Below are positions 16,403 through 25,881 of a stretch of DNA of 33,376 nucleotides, in pieces. The stretch lies in contig JADFZJ010000040.1 in NCBI GenBank assembly GCA_015232555.1, positions 1 to 33,376 on the forward strand, read 5' to 3'. This DNA is from Desulfamplus sp. GTDB lineage: Bacteria > Desulfobacterota > Desulfobacteria > Desulfobacterales > Desulfobacteraceae. How positions within the stretch are numbered: the first letter of the stretch is position 1; every line of letters starts with the position of its first letter. The position numbers and the translations under genes were made by a program. The notes under the pieces were generated by a model. The model was given only the letters and a program-made list of their open reading frames with translations, did no database searches and was not told the DNA's origin.

Positions 16403-17599
16403 TTAGATTACAGTTTTAGTTATCTCTTCAGCAATTTGATTGAGAGGTGCCACCACATCTGCCATGCCTGACTCTATTGGTTCCTTTGGCATTCCATATA
16501 CAGTGCAGGTATCCTTGTCCTGAGCAATAATCACACCGCCATTTCTTTTAATATGCTCAAGACCTCTTGTACCATCTGAACCCATTCCTGTCATAATAAC
16601 CGCAGTGGATCTTCCCACATAATGTTCTGCAATGGATCTGAAAAGGTAGTCAACTGACGGTTTGCAGCTATTTTCAGGCGGATCATCTGTAATTTTTATA
16701 TTGCGAGTTCGTCCATCTGCACCAGCTACGATTTTCATCTGCATCCCTCCCGGGGCAATAAAAACTGTATTGGGACGTAACGGCTCACCGTTTTCAGCCT
16801 CTTTAACTTCAAGAGCACACTTTGCATTAAGGCTCTTTGCAAGAGATTTAGTAAAAACTGGGGGCATGTGCTGAACTATCAATACAGGCACATTTAGTCT
16901 TGTAGTCAGCATAGGCATCATAACTGCTAATGCCTTGGGACCGCCCGTTGAAATTCCGATTCCTATGATTGATGACGGAGTCTGCCGCCGTATAATAGTT
17001 GATGGTCTAATGATATCACTCTTAATGTCTCCTCTCGATTTCTGTAAGTTAGCTTTAGATGAAGATTTAGCAGCAGACAGATTAGAAATGGAGTGTGGAG
17101 TGGTAGACGATATGATGCTTGAGCCGGCGGAAGAAGAGGACGCAGCGTGATGTAAATCAGGCGGAGATATTTTTAATGTGCTTCTAAACCCTTTCTGACG
17201 TTTAAAAGCATTGATAATAGGAACAAGGGAAGCACGCACTTTTGCCATGTTTTCAGCCATTGTACCACTATCTGGTTTTGATATAAAATCAAAAGCCCCA
17301 AGTTCAAGGGCTTTGATGGTCATATCACTTCCCTTTTGGGTAAGTGTGCTTAACATAACGGCTGAGGTTGGAATAGAGTTGTCTTTAATATACTCTAACA
17401 CTTCGATACCATTCATTTCGGGCATCTCTATGTCTAAGGTCACAATATCTGGTTTTAATGAGGCTATTCTTGCAACAGCTGTCTTACCATTGCTGGCTGC
17501 TCCTACAAGTTCCACATCTGGTAACTCTTTAAGAACGTCACTTACAATCTTACGATAGACTATAGTATCATCAACTACAAGAACTTTAATTTTGCCCAT
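16403..17599 (-). CDS. cheB: Chemotaxis response regulator protein-glutamate methylesterase CheB
   Basis: Receiver domain (1-125; Asp10, Asp11, phospho-acceptor Asp56 in VTLDIEMPEMNG, Lys108) followed by a Ser/Lys-rich linker (about 145-205) and the methylesterase domain (208-395). The catalytic triad is Ser217 (GISTGGPKAL), His244 (VQHMPP) and Asp342 (MTGMGSDGTRG). It removes methyl groups from, and deamidates, chemoreceptors when phosphorylated by CheA. At 398 residues it exceeds E. coli CheB (349), mostly through the longer low-complexity linker. It lies between cheW (40 bp) and cheR (16 bp). Confidence 0.96.
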   Translation of the reverse strand: MGKIKVLVVDDTIVYRKIVSDVLKELPDVELVGAASNGKTAVARIASLKPDIVTLDIEMPEMNGIEVLEYIKDNSIPTSAVMLSTLTQKGSDMTIKALELGAFDFISKPDSGTMAENMAKVRASLVPIINAFKRQKGFRSTLKISPPDLHHAASSSSAGSSIISSTTPHSISNLSAAKSSSKANLQKSRGDIKSDIIRPSTIIRRQTPSSIIGIGISTGGPKALAVMMPMLTTRLNVPVLIVQHMPPVFTKSLAKSLNAKCALEVKEAENGEPLRPNTVFIAPGGMQMKIVAGADGRTRNIKITDDPPENSCKPSVDYLFRSIAEHYVGRSTAVIMTGMGSDGTRGLEHIKRNGGVIIAQDKDTCTVYGMPKEPIESGMADVVAPLNQIAEEITKTVI

Positions 17600-17639
17600 T
17601 TATTGTTTTAAGACCCCTTATATTCTACTAAAAATATCC

Positions 17640-18101
17640 TTAGTCCTTCAAAACTTCCTCAATATCTAAAATACCAATCAGAGATGTTTTTGTTTTCATA
17701 ACACCTTTAAAAAATCTTCCTTTCAATCCGCTGATATTGGATGGGGCGGGTTCAATTTTATCTTTTTCCGCTGTAACTACATCGCTTATTGCATCTACCA
17801 TAAGACCAATGTGCTCATCTTGTGAACGGACAATAATATTTCTGTTACGTTTATCTTTCTCAATTTCTGAAAGTCCAAGTTTTTTTCCAAGATCGAGTAT
17901 TGTTACAATACGACCACGCAGGTTGAGTACACCAACGACATAATCAGGTGATTGAGGTACTGTTGTAACCTCAAAATGTTTGTTAATTTCCTGTATGCTT
18001 AATATATCAATACCACAAAGAGCCTTACCAACATAAAAAGTTGCAAGCTCTGTATTATTTTCTACAGTTGTTCCTGTATTTGTAACTGTTTTTGAAGCCA
18101 T
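17640..18101 (-). CDS. cheW: Chemotaxis coupling protein CheW
   Basis: 153-residue single-domain adaptor that joins CheA to chemoreceptors. The fold signature is visible: LATFYVGKALCGIDILSIQEI, VVGVLNLRGRIVTILDL (55-71), an internal RNIIVRSQDEHIGLMVDAISDV and the final SLIGILDIEEVL. The Asn-Leu-Arg-Gly at 60-63 matches the conserved receptor and kinase contact. It lies 27 bp downstream of cheA and 40 bp upstream of cheB. Confidence 0.95.
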   Translation of the reverse strand: MASKTVTNTGTTVENNTELATFYVGKALCGIDILSIQEINKHFEVTTVPQSPDYVVGVLNLRGRIVTILDLGKKLGLSEIEKDKRNRNIIVRSQDEHIGLMVDAISDVVTAEKDKIEPAPSNISGLKGRFFKGVMKTKTSLIGILDIEEVLKD

Positions 18102-18128
18102 ATTGAATTTTCCTCATCAAAGCAGAAT

Positions 18129-21100
18129 TTAAAGGTTCATATATCTCCTGATAAGTTTCATCAGATTTTCACGGTCAAGTTTTATCTCATATTCATCAAT
18201 ACCTACCTCTTTTCCTCTCTTTACATGGGCATCGCTTGCAAGAGAGGTTAGGGCAATAACCTTAAAGTGTGACAGTACAGGATCCTTTTTTATTCTTGAT
18301 GTCAGTTCAAAACCGTCCATATTTGGCATTTCAAGATCAGTAACTACAAGATCAACTTCATTGTGCCTCTCTTTTAGAAGATTCCATGCAATCTCCCCAT
18401 CTTCAGCCGTTATTACACTATAGCCTTCATCTGTCATAAATCCCTTAACCTGATTTCTGAAAAAAGCTGAATCCTCTGCAAACAGAATAACCTTCTGCCC
18501 AGCCTCTTCCATCTCTGCTGCAGCAAGTTTCTCATCTTCAAACCATGATGGATTGAGGTTCTTAACAACGTCAAAAATATCAACAAGCAGTGTAGTATGA
18601 CCATCTATTATCATGGAACCGTTAATACCCGTCTGTTTTAAGGTTGAATCGTCAATATCAAGAGAAATTTCAACCGCATCTACCGGCGGTGTTACCATTA
18701 AACCAAGTTCTCTGCCTTTAACGGTAAAAACAATAATCTCCTGTTGCTCAGTCTGGGGAAGTTTAGAGACATTAGCAACTTGCGAAAGTTCATACAGAGG
18801 CAATGCCCCTCCTCTGTATTGTACCACTTTTTTACCGCTTACATTTTCAATAGATGATACTGGAATTCGTTCAATACGTTCTACAAGGTTAAGAGGAGCA
18901 GCACAATGTTCAGGTCCATTTTTAAACAGCAGAAGTGATGCTTTATCTCTTGCTTTTTCTCTTGCCTCTTCAGCAGCTCTTGCAGCTTTTGCCGTTCTTT
19001 CTGCCTCTGCCATGGTGGTTAATTCTGCCATTTGGGCAAGATTGGAAACATCAAGAATCAGTGCGACTTTTCCGTCTCCCATGATGGTAGCACCTGCATA
19101 TCCGCTGCACTTTTTAAGGTGTCTTCCAAGCGGTTTTACAACTATCTCTTCTGAGTCTTTCAATTCATCTACTACAAGACCATATTTATGTGTACCAGCC
19201 GATACTACTGCAATGTTTATTGCACTGGCAGCTCTATATCTTCTATCTGTTCCCGTTCGCTCATATGCAACTGTAGTGTTGACAGATTCACGTTTGCCGT
19301 TTTGATCAGTTTTATTTGAACGGCGGTCAGCAATGCTCTGTCTTTGATCTGGATACTCAATTCCATCGTCAGGGTGGACAAATGTCTTCTTAATCCCAAG
19401 CACTTGTGCAAGGTTAAGAAGCGGCAGAAGATTGCCTCTAAGTCTTACTACATCCGCATCTCCAACTTTCTCAATCCTCTCTTTTACCTGAGAAGCAGGG
19501 ATTCTGAGCAGTTCATCTAAATTTACCTGCGGTATGGCATATTTTTCATTGCCGACAGATATGATCTGACTTGGTATAATAGCAAGAGTCAATGGCAGCT
19601 TAATCTGAATATCGGTTCCTCTTCCTGTTTTTGACTCAATCTCAATGATTCCGCCTAATTTAGCAAGATTTGTAACTACAACATCCATTCCTACCCCTCT
19701 ACCAGAGACATCTGTAACTTTTTCTGCTGTTGAAAAACCTGGCAGCAGAATAAGATCAATTCTCTCTTTGGCAGAAAGCTCAGATACCTGCTGCTCACTC
19801 ATCAGCCCCTTTTTAACAGCAACCGCAGCAATTTTATCAGGATCAAGACCTTTACCATCGTCTGAGATCATAATATTGACTTGCCCTGCATCATGGAAAG
19901 CTTTGAGAACTATTTTTCCCGTGGCTTTTTTTCCAGCAGCTTCTCTTATATTGGGAAGTTCAATGCCATGATCAACAGAGTTGCGAATCAAATGGGTCAA
20001 AGGGTCATTAATAGCTTCAATAATGGTTTTATCAAGCTCAACCTCTTTGCCTTCAATTATAAGATCAATAGATTTGCCAAGCTCCTGCGAGAGATCTCGC
20101 ACAACCCTTGTGAATTTGTTGAATACATTGGCAATCGGCTGCATACGTGTACGCATGATAGCTTCCTGAAGCTCTGATGTAATCATGTCAATACGCTGGC
20201 TTGAAAGCTCAGTTGCTTTAGCATTAGATGAGTTTATTCCTTGAATTAACTGATTCCTGCTAAGTACAAGCTCCCCTGCAAGGTTCATCAAAGTGTCAAG
20301 CAGATTAACATTGACCCTCAGTGACCCCATTGGTTTCGACATATTCATTGCATTGCCAGAATCACTCTCGTTCGCATTAATATTGTCGTTGATATCATTA
20401 TCTGATGCAATTTCCTGTTTTTTATGAATCGTAACTGCTGGTTTTGCTTTTATGGTTGGCGTTTGCTGAACATCAAAGTCAACCTTTGGGGTAGTTTTAT
20501 GTTGAGAAGGAGCAGCCGCCTCGTTTTCAGAAGATGCAATTACATTAGATGAAGCATCAGCTTTTTTGGAAGGGACTTTTGTCTGAATCGCAGCATTTTT
20601 TACATCAAATTCATTAACTTGTTGTTTAGTAGAAGTTTTTTCTACTACTTGTGTCTTAACAATAGATTCAACCTCAACATCCCTTGATGGCATGGCTGGA
20701 ACCGTATCAATATTAATAGTTGTATTAGATATAGACAGCATCTCATCAGTAACTACATGGATGTAATCCTCTTCAAGATCAAATAGAGTAGTTGCCATAT
20801 CAGGTTCTAATATTGATGAGAATAGTATCTGAAATGGAATTCTCGTTGACATAAGACCATCATTCAAAGTTCCAACAGAATTAAAGTCTATCCGTGAATC
20901 AATAATGGTACCAGTTTTTTCAAGTGATTCAAGAAGTTCAATCGGATTTCTGCTCTTACGCTGAATATCTTTTATAAGGTCATATTCAACAAGATAGATG
21001 TATCTGCCGTCATCTTTTGCCTGTTCAATACTGTATTGAGATACTGCTGGGAATACTCTGCCATCTGCAAGGGTAAGATCAAGAATAGTAGTTACAGTAT

Positions 21101-21503
21101 CCTGTTTCTCTTCTGATAAAGATGATTTTGTGATATTAGCAAGTGCTAATATGTACTCAGAGACATCTTCTTCATTGCTTGTCTGAATATCGTTCATCAG
21201 ATTTTCGAGCTTATCAAAACCCTTTAGCAGCACACTGATTCTGTTTGGTGTTGGAACAAGCTCTTTATTCCTTATGAGATCAAGGACATTCTCAAGGCTG
21301 TGAGCAAGCCCCTTTATGGTTGTAAGCCCCATAAATCCAGCACCACCTTTAATTGAGTGGGCAGCTCTGAAAACATTGTTTACGATATCAATATCAATAT
21401 TTTCTCCATCACCTTCTATGGTCAACAGATCACTTTCAATATCTGAAAGATGTTCAAGTGATTCTTCAATGTACATCTGTAGAATTTCATCGTCTTCAAT
21501 CAT
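18129..21503 (-). CDS. cheA: Hybrid chemotaxis histidine kinase CheA with two CheW-like domains and a receiver
   Basis: 1124 residues, far longer than E. coli CheA (654). The order is: HPt domain with His49 in AAHSIKGGAGFMG; a P2-like domain (about 138-255); a low-complexity linker (270-390); dimerisation (P3, 393-465); and the kinase with N-box DPLTHLIRNSVDHGIE (500-515), G1 SDDGKGL (547-553) and G2 GRGVGMDVV (601-609). Next is a first CheW-like domain (640-825) with a charged ~50-residue insertion near 708-757, then an Ala/Glu/Arg-rich helical linker (828-855) and a second CheW-like domain (about 856-985). The protein ends with a receiver (1003-1124; Glu1010, Asp1011, phospho-acceptor Asp1056, Lys1108). 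CheA-receiver fusions such as Myxococcus FrzE drive non-flagellar outputs. An AGGAG site precedes the ATG. Confidence 0.95.
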   Translation of the reverse strand: MIEDDEILQMYIEESLEHLSDIESDLLTIEGDGENIDIDIVNNVFRAAHSIKGGAGFMGLTTIKGLAHSLENVLDLIRNKELVPTPNRISVLLKGFDKLENLMNDIQTSNEEDVSEYILALANITKSSLSEEKQDTVTTILDLTLADGRVFPAVSQYSIEQAKDDGRYIYLVEYDLIKDIQRKSRNPIELLESLEKTGTIIDSRIDFNSVGTLNDGLMSTRIPFQILFSSILEPDMATTLFDLEEDYIHVVTDEMLSISNTTINIDTVPAMPSRDVEVESIVKTQVVEKTSTKQQVNEFDVKNAAIQTKVPSKKADASSNVIASSENEAAAPSQHKTTPKVDFDVQQTPTIKAKPAVTIHKKQEIASDNDINDNINANESDSGNAMNMSKPMGSLRVNVNLLDTLMNLAGELVLSRNQLIQGINSSNAKATELSSQRIDMITSELQEAIMRTRMQPIANVFNKFTRVVRDLSQELGKSIDLIIEGKEVELDKTIIEAINDPLTHLIRNSVDHGIELPNIREAAGKKATGKIVLKAFHDAGQVNIMISDDGKGLDPDKIAAVAVKKGLMSEQQVSELSAKERIDLILLPGFSTAEKVTDVSGRGVGMDVVVTNLAKLGGIIEIESKTGRGTDIQIKLPLTLAIIPSQIISVGNEKYAIPQVNLDELLRIPASQVKERIEKVGDADVVRLRGNLLPLLNLAQVLGIKKTFVHPDDGIEYPDQRQSIADRRSNKTDQNGKRESVNTTVAYERTGTDRRYRAASAINIAVVSAGTHKYGLVVDELKDSEEIVVKPLGRHLKKCSGYAGATIMGDGKVALILDVSNLAQMAELTTMAEAERTAKAARAAEEAREKARDKASLLLFKNGPEHCAAPLNLVERIERIPVSSIENVSGKKVVQYRGGALPLYELSQVANVSKLPQTEQQEIIVFTVKGRELGLMVTPPVDAVEISLDIDDSTLKQTGINGSMIIDGHTTLLVDIFDVVKNLNPSWFEDEKLAAAEMEEAGQKVILFAEDSAFFRNQVKGFMTDEGYSVITAEDGEIAWNLLKERHNEVDLVVTDLEMPNMDGFELTSRIKKDPVLSHFKVIALTSLASDAHVKRGKEVGIDEYEIKLDRENLMKLIRRYMNL

Positions 21504-21646
21504 GATGTATCTCCTGAGAGTATTTTGGGCATATACGGATAATGCTATGGTTTCATATAATAAGTCAGATAGAAAGAGATAAAACTCTTTTTATCTCTTT
21601 GTGTATGTATGAAACTGGTATAAGTAGAATTTTTTTCTAAAGTATT

Positions 21647-21662
21647 AAAAAAAAAAAAAAAA
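21647..21662. repeat. Sixteen-base poly(A) tract in the intergenic region upstream of cheA
   Basis: A run of 16 As (T16 on the minus strand) lies 144 bp before the cheA start. On the minus strand it is flanked by TTGACT (662-667 within 21600s) and TAATAC (642-647), which resemble -35 and -10 boxes separated by 14 nt of pure T. A homopolymer this long is prone to slippage. It may instead be a weak T-rich terminator for the U32 gene, but no GC stem precedes it. Confidence 0.6.
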
Positions 21663-21688
21663 GTCAAACACCATTCCATAAAAAGCAA

Positions 21689-23038
21689 TTATGAAACTTT
21701 TCTGACAATATTTAGTGAGGTTAATTGAGAAATTTTTTCTAAACATTCTAATTGTAAAATTGAGGTCGAGTTTGGTTGTGCATGGAGTATTGGATGGTTA
21801 TTAATGTCATATATTGCGATAATTTTTGATTTTATAGCCTCTCCTTTTGGAGGTAAAACCTCAATAATATCCCCGACAGAAATCTTATTTCTAATTTGAA
21901 CAAGAATATTATTATCAGGCAGATATTTTATAATTTTTCCTATAAAACTGTGAATGCTTCCGCCATGTATGTTTAGATAATTTGGAGTCACTTCATTAGA
22001 GCTGTTAAAATAAAATCCAGTGCAGTAAGTTCTATGGTAAATAAGATCAAGTTCCTTGTGCCATATCTCTTTGACAGTATAATTCTTAGGAGCTGTTATG
22101 TAGGAATCAAGTGCTTCACGATAGGTTTTAACTACAGAGGCGAGGTATGAGATACCTTTCATTCTGCCTTCAATTTTTAGAGAAGATATCCCTGCATCGC
22201 AAAGTTCTGGAATATGATCGATCATGCAAAGGTCTTTTGAGTTAAAAATATATGCTCCTCTTTTGTCTTCCATAACAGGCTGATATTCTCCTGGTCTTTG
22301 TTCTTCAACCACTGCATATTTCCACCGACACGGATGGCTGCAAAGACCTCTGTTGCTGTCTCTGCCTGTCAACGCACTGCTCAAAAGACATCTGCCTGAG
22401 TATGAGATACACATTGCACCGTGGACAAAAGTTTCTATTTCAATTGGAGATTTACATAGCGATAAATTTGATTTTGAATTTTGTATAATCTCTCGTATCT
22501 CATCTAACGATAACTCTCTTGCAAGGTTTATCCGTTTGACTCCAATCTCTTCCCAGAATTTAACAGCGTTTAAATTTGTAGTGTTTGCCTGAGTACTCAG
22601 ATGAATATCAATATGGGGAATAATCTGCCTTGCCATAAGGATAATACCAGGATCAGCTATAATTATAGCATCAGCATTAATATCTCCAATCGTCTCAAGA
22701 AAGCTTGCTATCTCTTTATGCTCACTGTTTCTTGAAAAGATATTGCATGTTACATAGACTTTAACATTGTGTTTGTGAGCATAGTAAACAGCAGATTCAA
22801 GCTCATGCTCTGTAAAGTTGCCTGAAAAATTTCTTAGACTGAAATCTTTGCCTCCAAGGTATACTGCATCAGCACCATAATGGATAGCTATTTCAAGTTT
22901 TTCATAATTTCCGACAGGTGCCAGTAATTCTGGTTTTTTAGGATAAGATATCAAATCAGTTTTTATTGTTGATAGATGAGGTGATGCTTTTTCGGTGGAT
23001 AGCATTTTGTTTGATTTGTGATAAGAATATTCACACAT
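21689..23038 (-). CDS. U32 family protein, TrhP/YegQ-like (tRNA uridine hydroxylation)
   Basis: A 449-residue member of the U32 'peptidase' family. The TIM-barrel start is PELLAPVGNYEKLEIAIHYGADAVYLGG (36-63); the hallmark EGRMKG lies downstream. Cysteines at 210, 217, 233, 237 and 271 (in MCISYSGRC, GLCSHPC and KDLC) match the spacing known to hold an iron-sulfur cluster in relatives such as UbiU and TrhP. Length and layout resemble E. coli YegQ/TrhP (453 aa), which makes 5-hydroxyuridine at the tRNA wobble position, better than the longer RlhA. A proteolytic role is not shown. The first ATG has no clear ribosome binding site, and a start at Met12 is possible. It is 71 bp downstream of tRNA-Arg. 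Confidence 0.8.
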   Translation of the reverse strand: MCEYSYHKSNKMLSTEKASPHLSTIKTDLISYPKKPELLAPVGNYEKLEIAIHYGADAVYLGGKDFSLRNFSGNFTEHELESAVYYAHKHNVKVYVTCNIFSRNSEHKEIASFLETIGDINADAIIIADPGIILMARQIIPHIDIHLSTQANTTNLNAVKFWEEIGVKRINLARELSLDEIREIIQNSKSNLSLCKSPIEIETFVHGAMCISYSGRCLLSSALTGRDSNRGLCSHPCRWKYAVVEEQRPGEYQPVMEDKRGAYIFNSKDLCMIDHIPELCDAGISSLKIEGRMKGISYLASVVKTYREALDSYITAPKNYTVKEIWHKELDLIYHRTYCTGFYFNSSNEVTPNYLNIHGGSIHSFIGKIIKYLPDNNILVQIRNKISVGDIIEVLPPKGEAIKSKIIAIYDINNHPILHAQPNSTSILQLECLEKISQLTSLNIVRKVS

Positions 23039-23108
23039 TTAAGAAGCGTTGATATTAAGGAAATCTGTTGAGTTATAGCGGCTATATTAAGGAAAAGGCT
23101 TTAGATTG

Positions 23109-23183
23109 TGGTACCCCCGGCGAGAATCGAACTTGCGCACATGGATTAGGAATCCAATGCTCTATCCACTGAGCTACGGGGGC
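23109..23183 (-). tRNA. tRNA-Arg (anticodon CCU)
   Basis: Minus-strand cloverleaf with acceptor stem GCCCCCG/CGGGGG plus a terminal G-U pair, D-arm TAGCTCAGTGGATAGAGC, anticodon loop TTCCTAA (anticodon CCT, reading AGG) and T-arm GTTCGATTC. The CCA end is encoded. It sits only 19 bp after the mltD stop and before the U32 gene on the same strand, so it may be processed from an mltD transcript. No separate promoter or terminator was clear. Confidence 0.93.
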
Positions 23184-23202
23184 ACTCAACTATTATCTAC
23201 AA

Positions 23203-25221
23203 TTATTTAACCATTAACTTCTGACCAGGAAAGATTTTACTTCCTTTAGGCAGACGGTTAAGGTCAAAAAGATTTTGCACTGACATATTATATTTTTGGG
23301 CAATTGTAAAGGGGGTGTCACCAGATTTTACCCAGTGAGCTGATTTTTTTAACTTAGCACTATTAGTATAGTTAGATGCTATAGTATTATTTGCAATCGT
23401 CTTGGTTTCTTTTATGGTTGCTGTCTCTTTCATGTTTGAAGCAATCTCTAAACCAGATTGAGGAATAATAAGTTCCTTATTTTTATTGACAGTATAGCTT
23501 GAAAGAGAGTTAGCAGATTTAATTGCACCTGGTGTTGTGTTGTACCTTTTCGCAATAGACCACATAGTATCTCCCTGTTTAACCTTATATTTAACTGGTT
23601 TTACAGATTGAACTACTTTTTTATTTACAATTTGCTCTTGTTTGCTGCCAGTAGAACTATTTATCTTATTTTCAGACTCATTTTTACTTAATGATCTATT
23701 TCTTGCGTCACGATTTTGTGATTTACTACTCTTTGACTCACTGCTTTTTGTTGAATCTATGTTTCTGTTTTTAGATTCACCGTTAATACTTGCAGTATAT
23801 TGAGACGAGCTATCAGCAGGTATTTTGAGAGTTTTTCCAGAAGATATGTTATGCTTTATAGAAATATTGTTTGCTGCTGCAAGATCACTCATTGTAACGC
23901 CATAGCTCTTGGCTACACTGAACAGGGTCTCACCATTCCTAACCCTATGAGCTGAATAGTTTTTTGGAGGCACGGGTTCTGATGGTGTCATATCATCAAG
24001 ACTTGCAAGAAAAATCTTCATTGTATTGGCAGGAATCCTTAGCTTATACTCTTCAGGAGGAAGAACTCCGTATTTTAACTCAGGGTTCAATGCTTCAAGC
24101 ACAGTGTGGCTTATAGAAATATTTCTTGCAATATCTTTGAGGCGAAGCTGTTTGTTTACAGTAACTGTCTGAAATTCCAGAGGGTGTATTTTTTTCTGAT
24201 TCGGTATACCATATTTTTCAGGGTTATTTATAATATGAAGGGTTGCAATAAATCGTGGAACATACCTTGCTGTTTCCTGAGGTAGTTTTTCATAGAGATC
24301 CCAAAAGTTATCAAGATAGTTGATATTTTGACTTCTGATAGTTCTTAATACTCTTCCTTCTCCACAATTATATGCAGCAAGCACAGTTGACCAGTCTCCA
24401 AACATCTTGTGAAGTTCAGACAGGTATTTAATAGCAGCTTGTGTTGATTTAAATGGATCCATTCTCTCATCTACATAATAATCACGTTTGAGTCCAAATT
24501 TATATCCAGTTGATGGGATAAACTGCCATAATCCTAAAGCCCTGGCAGGGGATAGAGCTTCAACCCTGAATCCGCTTTCAATCAGAGGAATCCATGAAAG
24601 TTCTTCCGGCAGCCCCGCATCTTTAAGTTCTTTAGTAATAAATGGTCTGTATTCTGCTGCTCGTGCCATTGATCGAATAAAAAATTCCTTTTCAGCTCCT
24701 GTAAATCTGTCAATCTCATTTTGAACATATTTATTAATTGTAAGAGGAATCTCTTTATGGTTCCCCTTTACAGCAGTTTGACGAGATGTATAAAGCTCCA
24801 TGATTCTTTTTGAGATCATAAAGCGTAAATCTTCTTTCTGCTTATTCACTCTTTTGTCATCTGTTTCAATATCAAGAATTGATGCGTATGCAGCATCAAG
24901 ATATTCAATCGCTTTGTCTGCCGCACCTTTTTCCCACGCTTTCTGAGCTTCTCCGCAAAGTTCAAGAGCATGAGAAATCTCTTTTGAAGATACAACTTCT
25001 CCTGATGATAAAATGTCAGATTCTTCATCAGTGGAATGTTTCACTTTAATTGAATTTTTTTCAAGGGCACATGAGCTTGGGATTTTTTGTTGGTCTGAGA
25101 TATTGGATGAAGAGGTGTCAGATGTTTCTGAAGATGTTATTTTCGGTGCACTGTTCATAGATGTACAGGCAGTTAAAAATAGTGATATGACAAAAACAGA
25201 GGCGTATAGTAAATTTTTCAT
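23203..25221 (-). CDS. mltD: Membrane-bound lytic murein transglycosylase D (MltD) lipoprotein with LysM repeats
   Basis: Cleaves glycan strands of peptidoglycan in the periplasm. The N-terminus is a lipoprotein signal with lipobox LTAC and lipid-modified Cys19. The SLT domain (about 160-330) holds catalytic Glu215 in IPLIESGF, with LWQFIPSTGYKFGL and AAYNCGEGRV behind it. Three LysM domains that bind glycan lie at 425-468, 544-588 and 629-672, the first two separated by a Ser/Lys-rich linker (470-540). A degenerate LysM-like segment may occur at about 347-398. The 672 residues exceed E. coli MltD (452 aa, two LysM). It is transcribed toward tRNA-Arg, 19 bp away. Confidence 0.94.
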   Translation of the reverse strand: MKNLLYASVFVISLFLTACTSMNSAPKITSSETSDTSSSNISDQQKIPSSCALEKNSIKVKHSTDEESDILSSGEVVSSKEISHALELCGEAQKAWEKGAADKAIEYLDAAYASILDIETDDKRVNKQKEDLRFMISKRIMELYTSRQTAVKGNHKEIPLTINKYVQNEIDRFTGAEKEFFIRSMARAAEYRPFITKELKDAGLPEELSWIPLIESGFRVEALSPARALGLWQFIPSTGYKFGLKRDYYVDERMDPFKSTQAAIKYLSELHKMFGDWSTVLAAYNCGEGRVLRTIRSQNINYLDNFWDLYEKLPQETARYVPRFIATLHIINNPEKYGIPNQKKIHPLEFQTVTVNKQLRLKDIARNISISHTVLEALNPELKYGVLPPEEYKLRIPANTMKIFLASLDDMTPSEPVPPKNYSAHRVRNGETLFSVAKSYGVTMSDLAAANNISIKHNISSGKTLKIPADSSSQYTASINGESKNRNIDSTKSSESKSSKSQNRDARNRSLSKNESENKINSSTGSKQEQIVNKKVVQSVKPVKYKVKQGDTMWSIAKRYNTTPGAIKSANSLSSYTVNKNKELIIPQSGLEIASNMKETATIKETKTIANNTIASNYTNSAKLKKSAHWVKSGDTPFTIAQKYNMSVQNLFDLNRLPKGSKIFPGQKLMVK

Positions 25222-25881
25222 AATTGTTGTCTGCGTTTCCTTATTTTTATGGTTACTGAAATAAATTCTTATACAGAAACTTCAGAATCAAATATTGACA
25301 TTCAATAAATATCCATACTTGGATAATGGTAAGTAAAATGTCATATAATTTAGATTAAAAGGAAAAATTATAACTCCTTAAAAATAACGGACGACAAGTC
25401 CTAATTTTATTATTAAAGTTTCCTGTATTTTCTGTAAGAATCGCCACGAATACTCTCATGATCCTTTAATAAATATTGGAATCTTGAAAATGAGACTTAA
25501 GGTGTTAAACGTAATTCACCTCCCCTTAAATCGAGCTCTATTTTCTAAAAGCAATCGTTTTTGTGTCTGTAGAAAAAACACCAAAACCGGTTAATTAAAT
25601 ACAGAATGCTAAAAAATCATGTAGATTATTAATAGATAGATTTCTCTATGTCAAGTCTTAACCAGAACAAAAAAATATCGATTTATTTAATTCTGAATGT
25701 TATTTTTATTTTTACAATACAGATATTGTGCATATAAAATTAGTATTTGCTACCATTCCACAATATGTAGTGTTCATTCAACTAAGATTATGTTAAGTAG
25801 CTTTTTTTGAATATTAACCTTTAAATGGAGATTATGGAGAGTTTAGGATACTCAATAACTTTCAATAATAGAAGGAGTATT
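25222..25881. other. AT-rich intergenic region between divergent mltD and the TauE/SafE gene
   Basis: About 660 bp with no convincing gene, RNA or repeat. It should hold the divergent promoters of both neighbours. The only open stretch of note, a 29-codon frame from an ATG near 25648, has no ribosome binding site. The final 20 bp contain the GAAGGAG site of the downstream gene. The base composition is lower in GC than the flanks, and it could be a decayed region. Confidence 0.5.

Noticed and set aside
18613-19305. 230-codon plus-strand frame opposite cheA
   Set aside because: It is a shadow frame: the composition mirrors the antisense of cheA, there is no ribosome binding site, and cheA has clear domains throughout.
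21689-23038. Annotation as a collagenase-like protease
   Set aside because: The U32 name implies a protease, but better-studied relatives are RNA hydroxylation or ubiquinone enzymes with iron-sulfur clusters, and the Cys pattern here fits those.
25648-25737. 29-codon plus-strand frame in the mltD/TauE intergenic region
   Set aside because: It has no ribosome binding site, no conserved feature, and an AT-driven composition.
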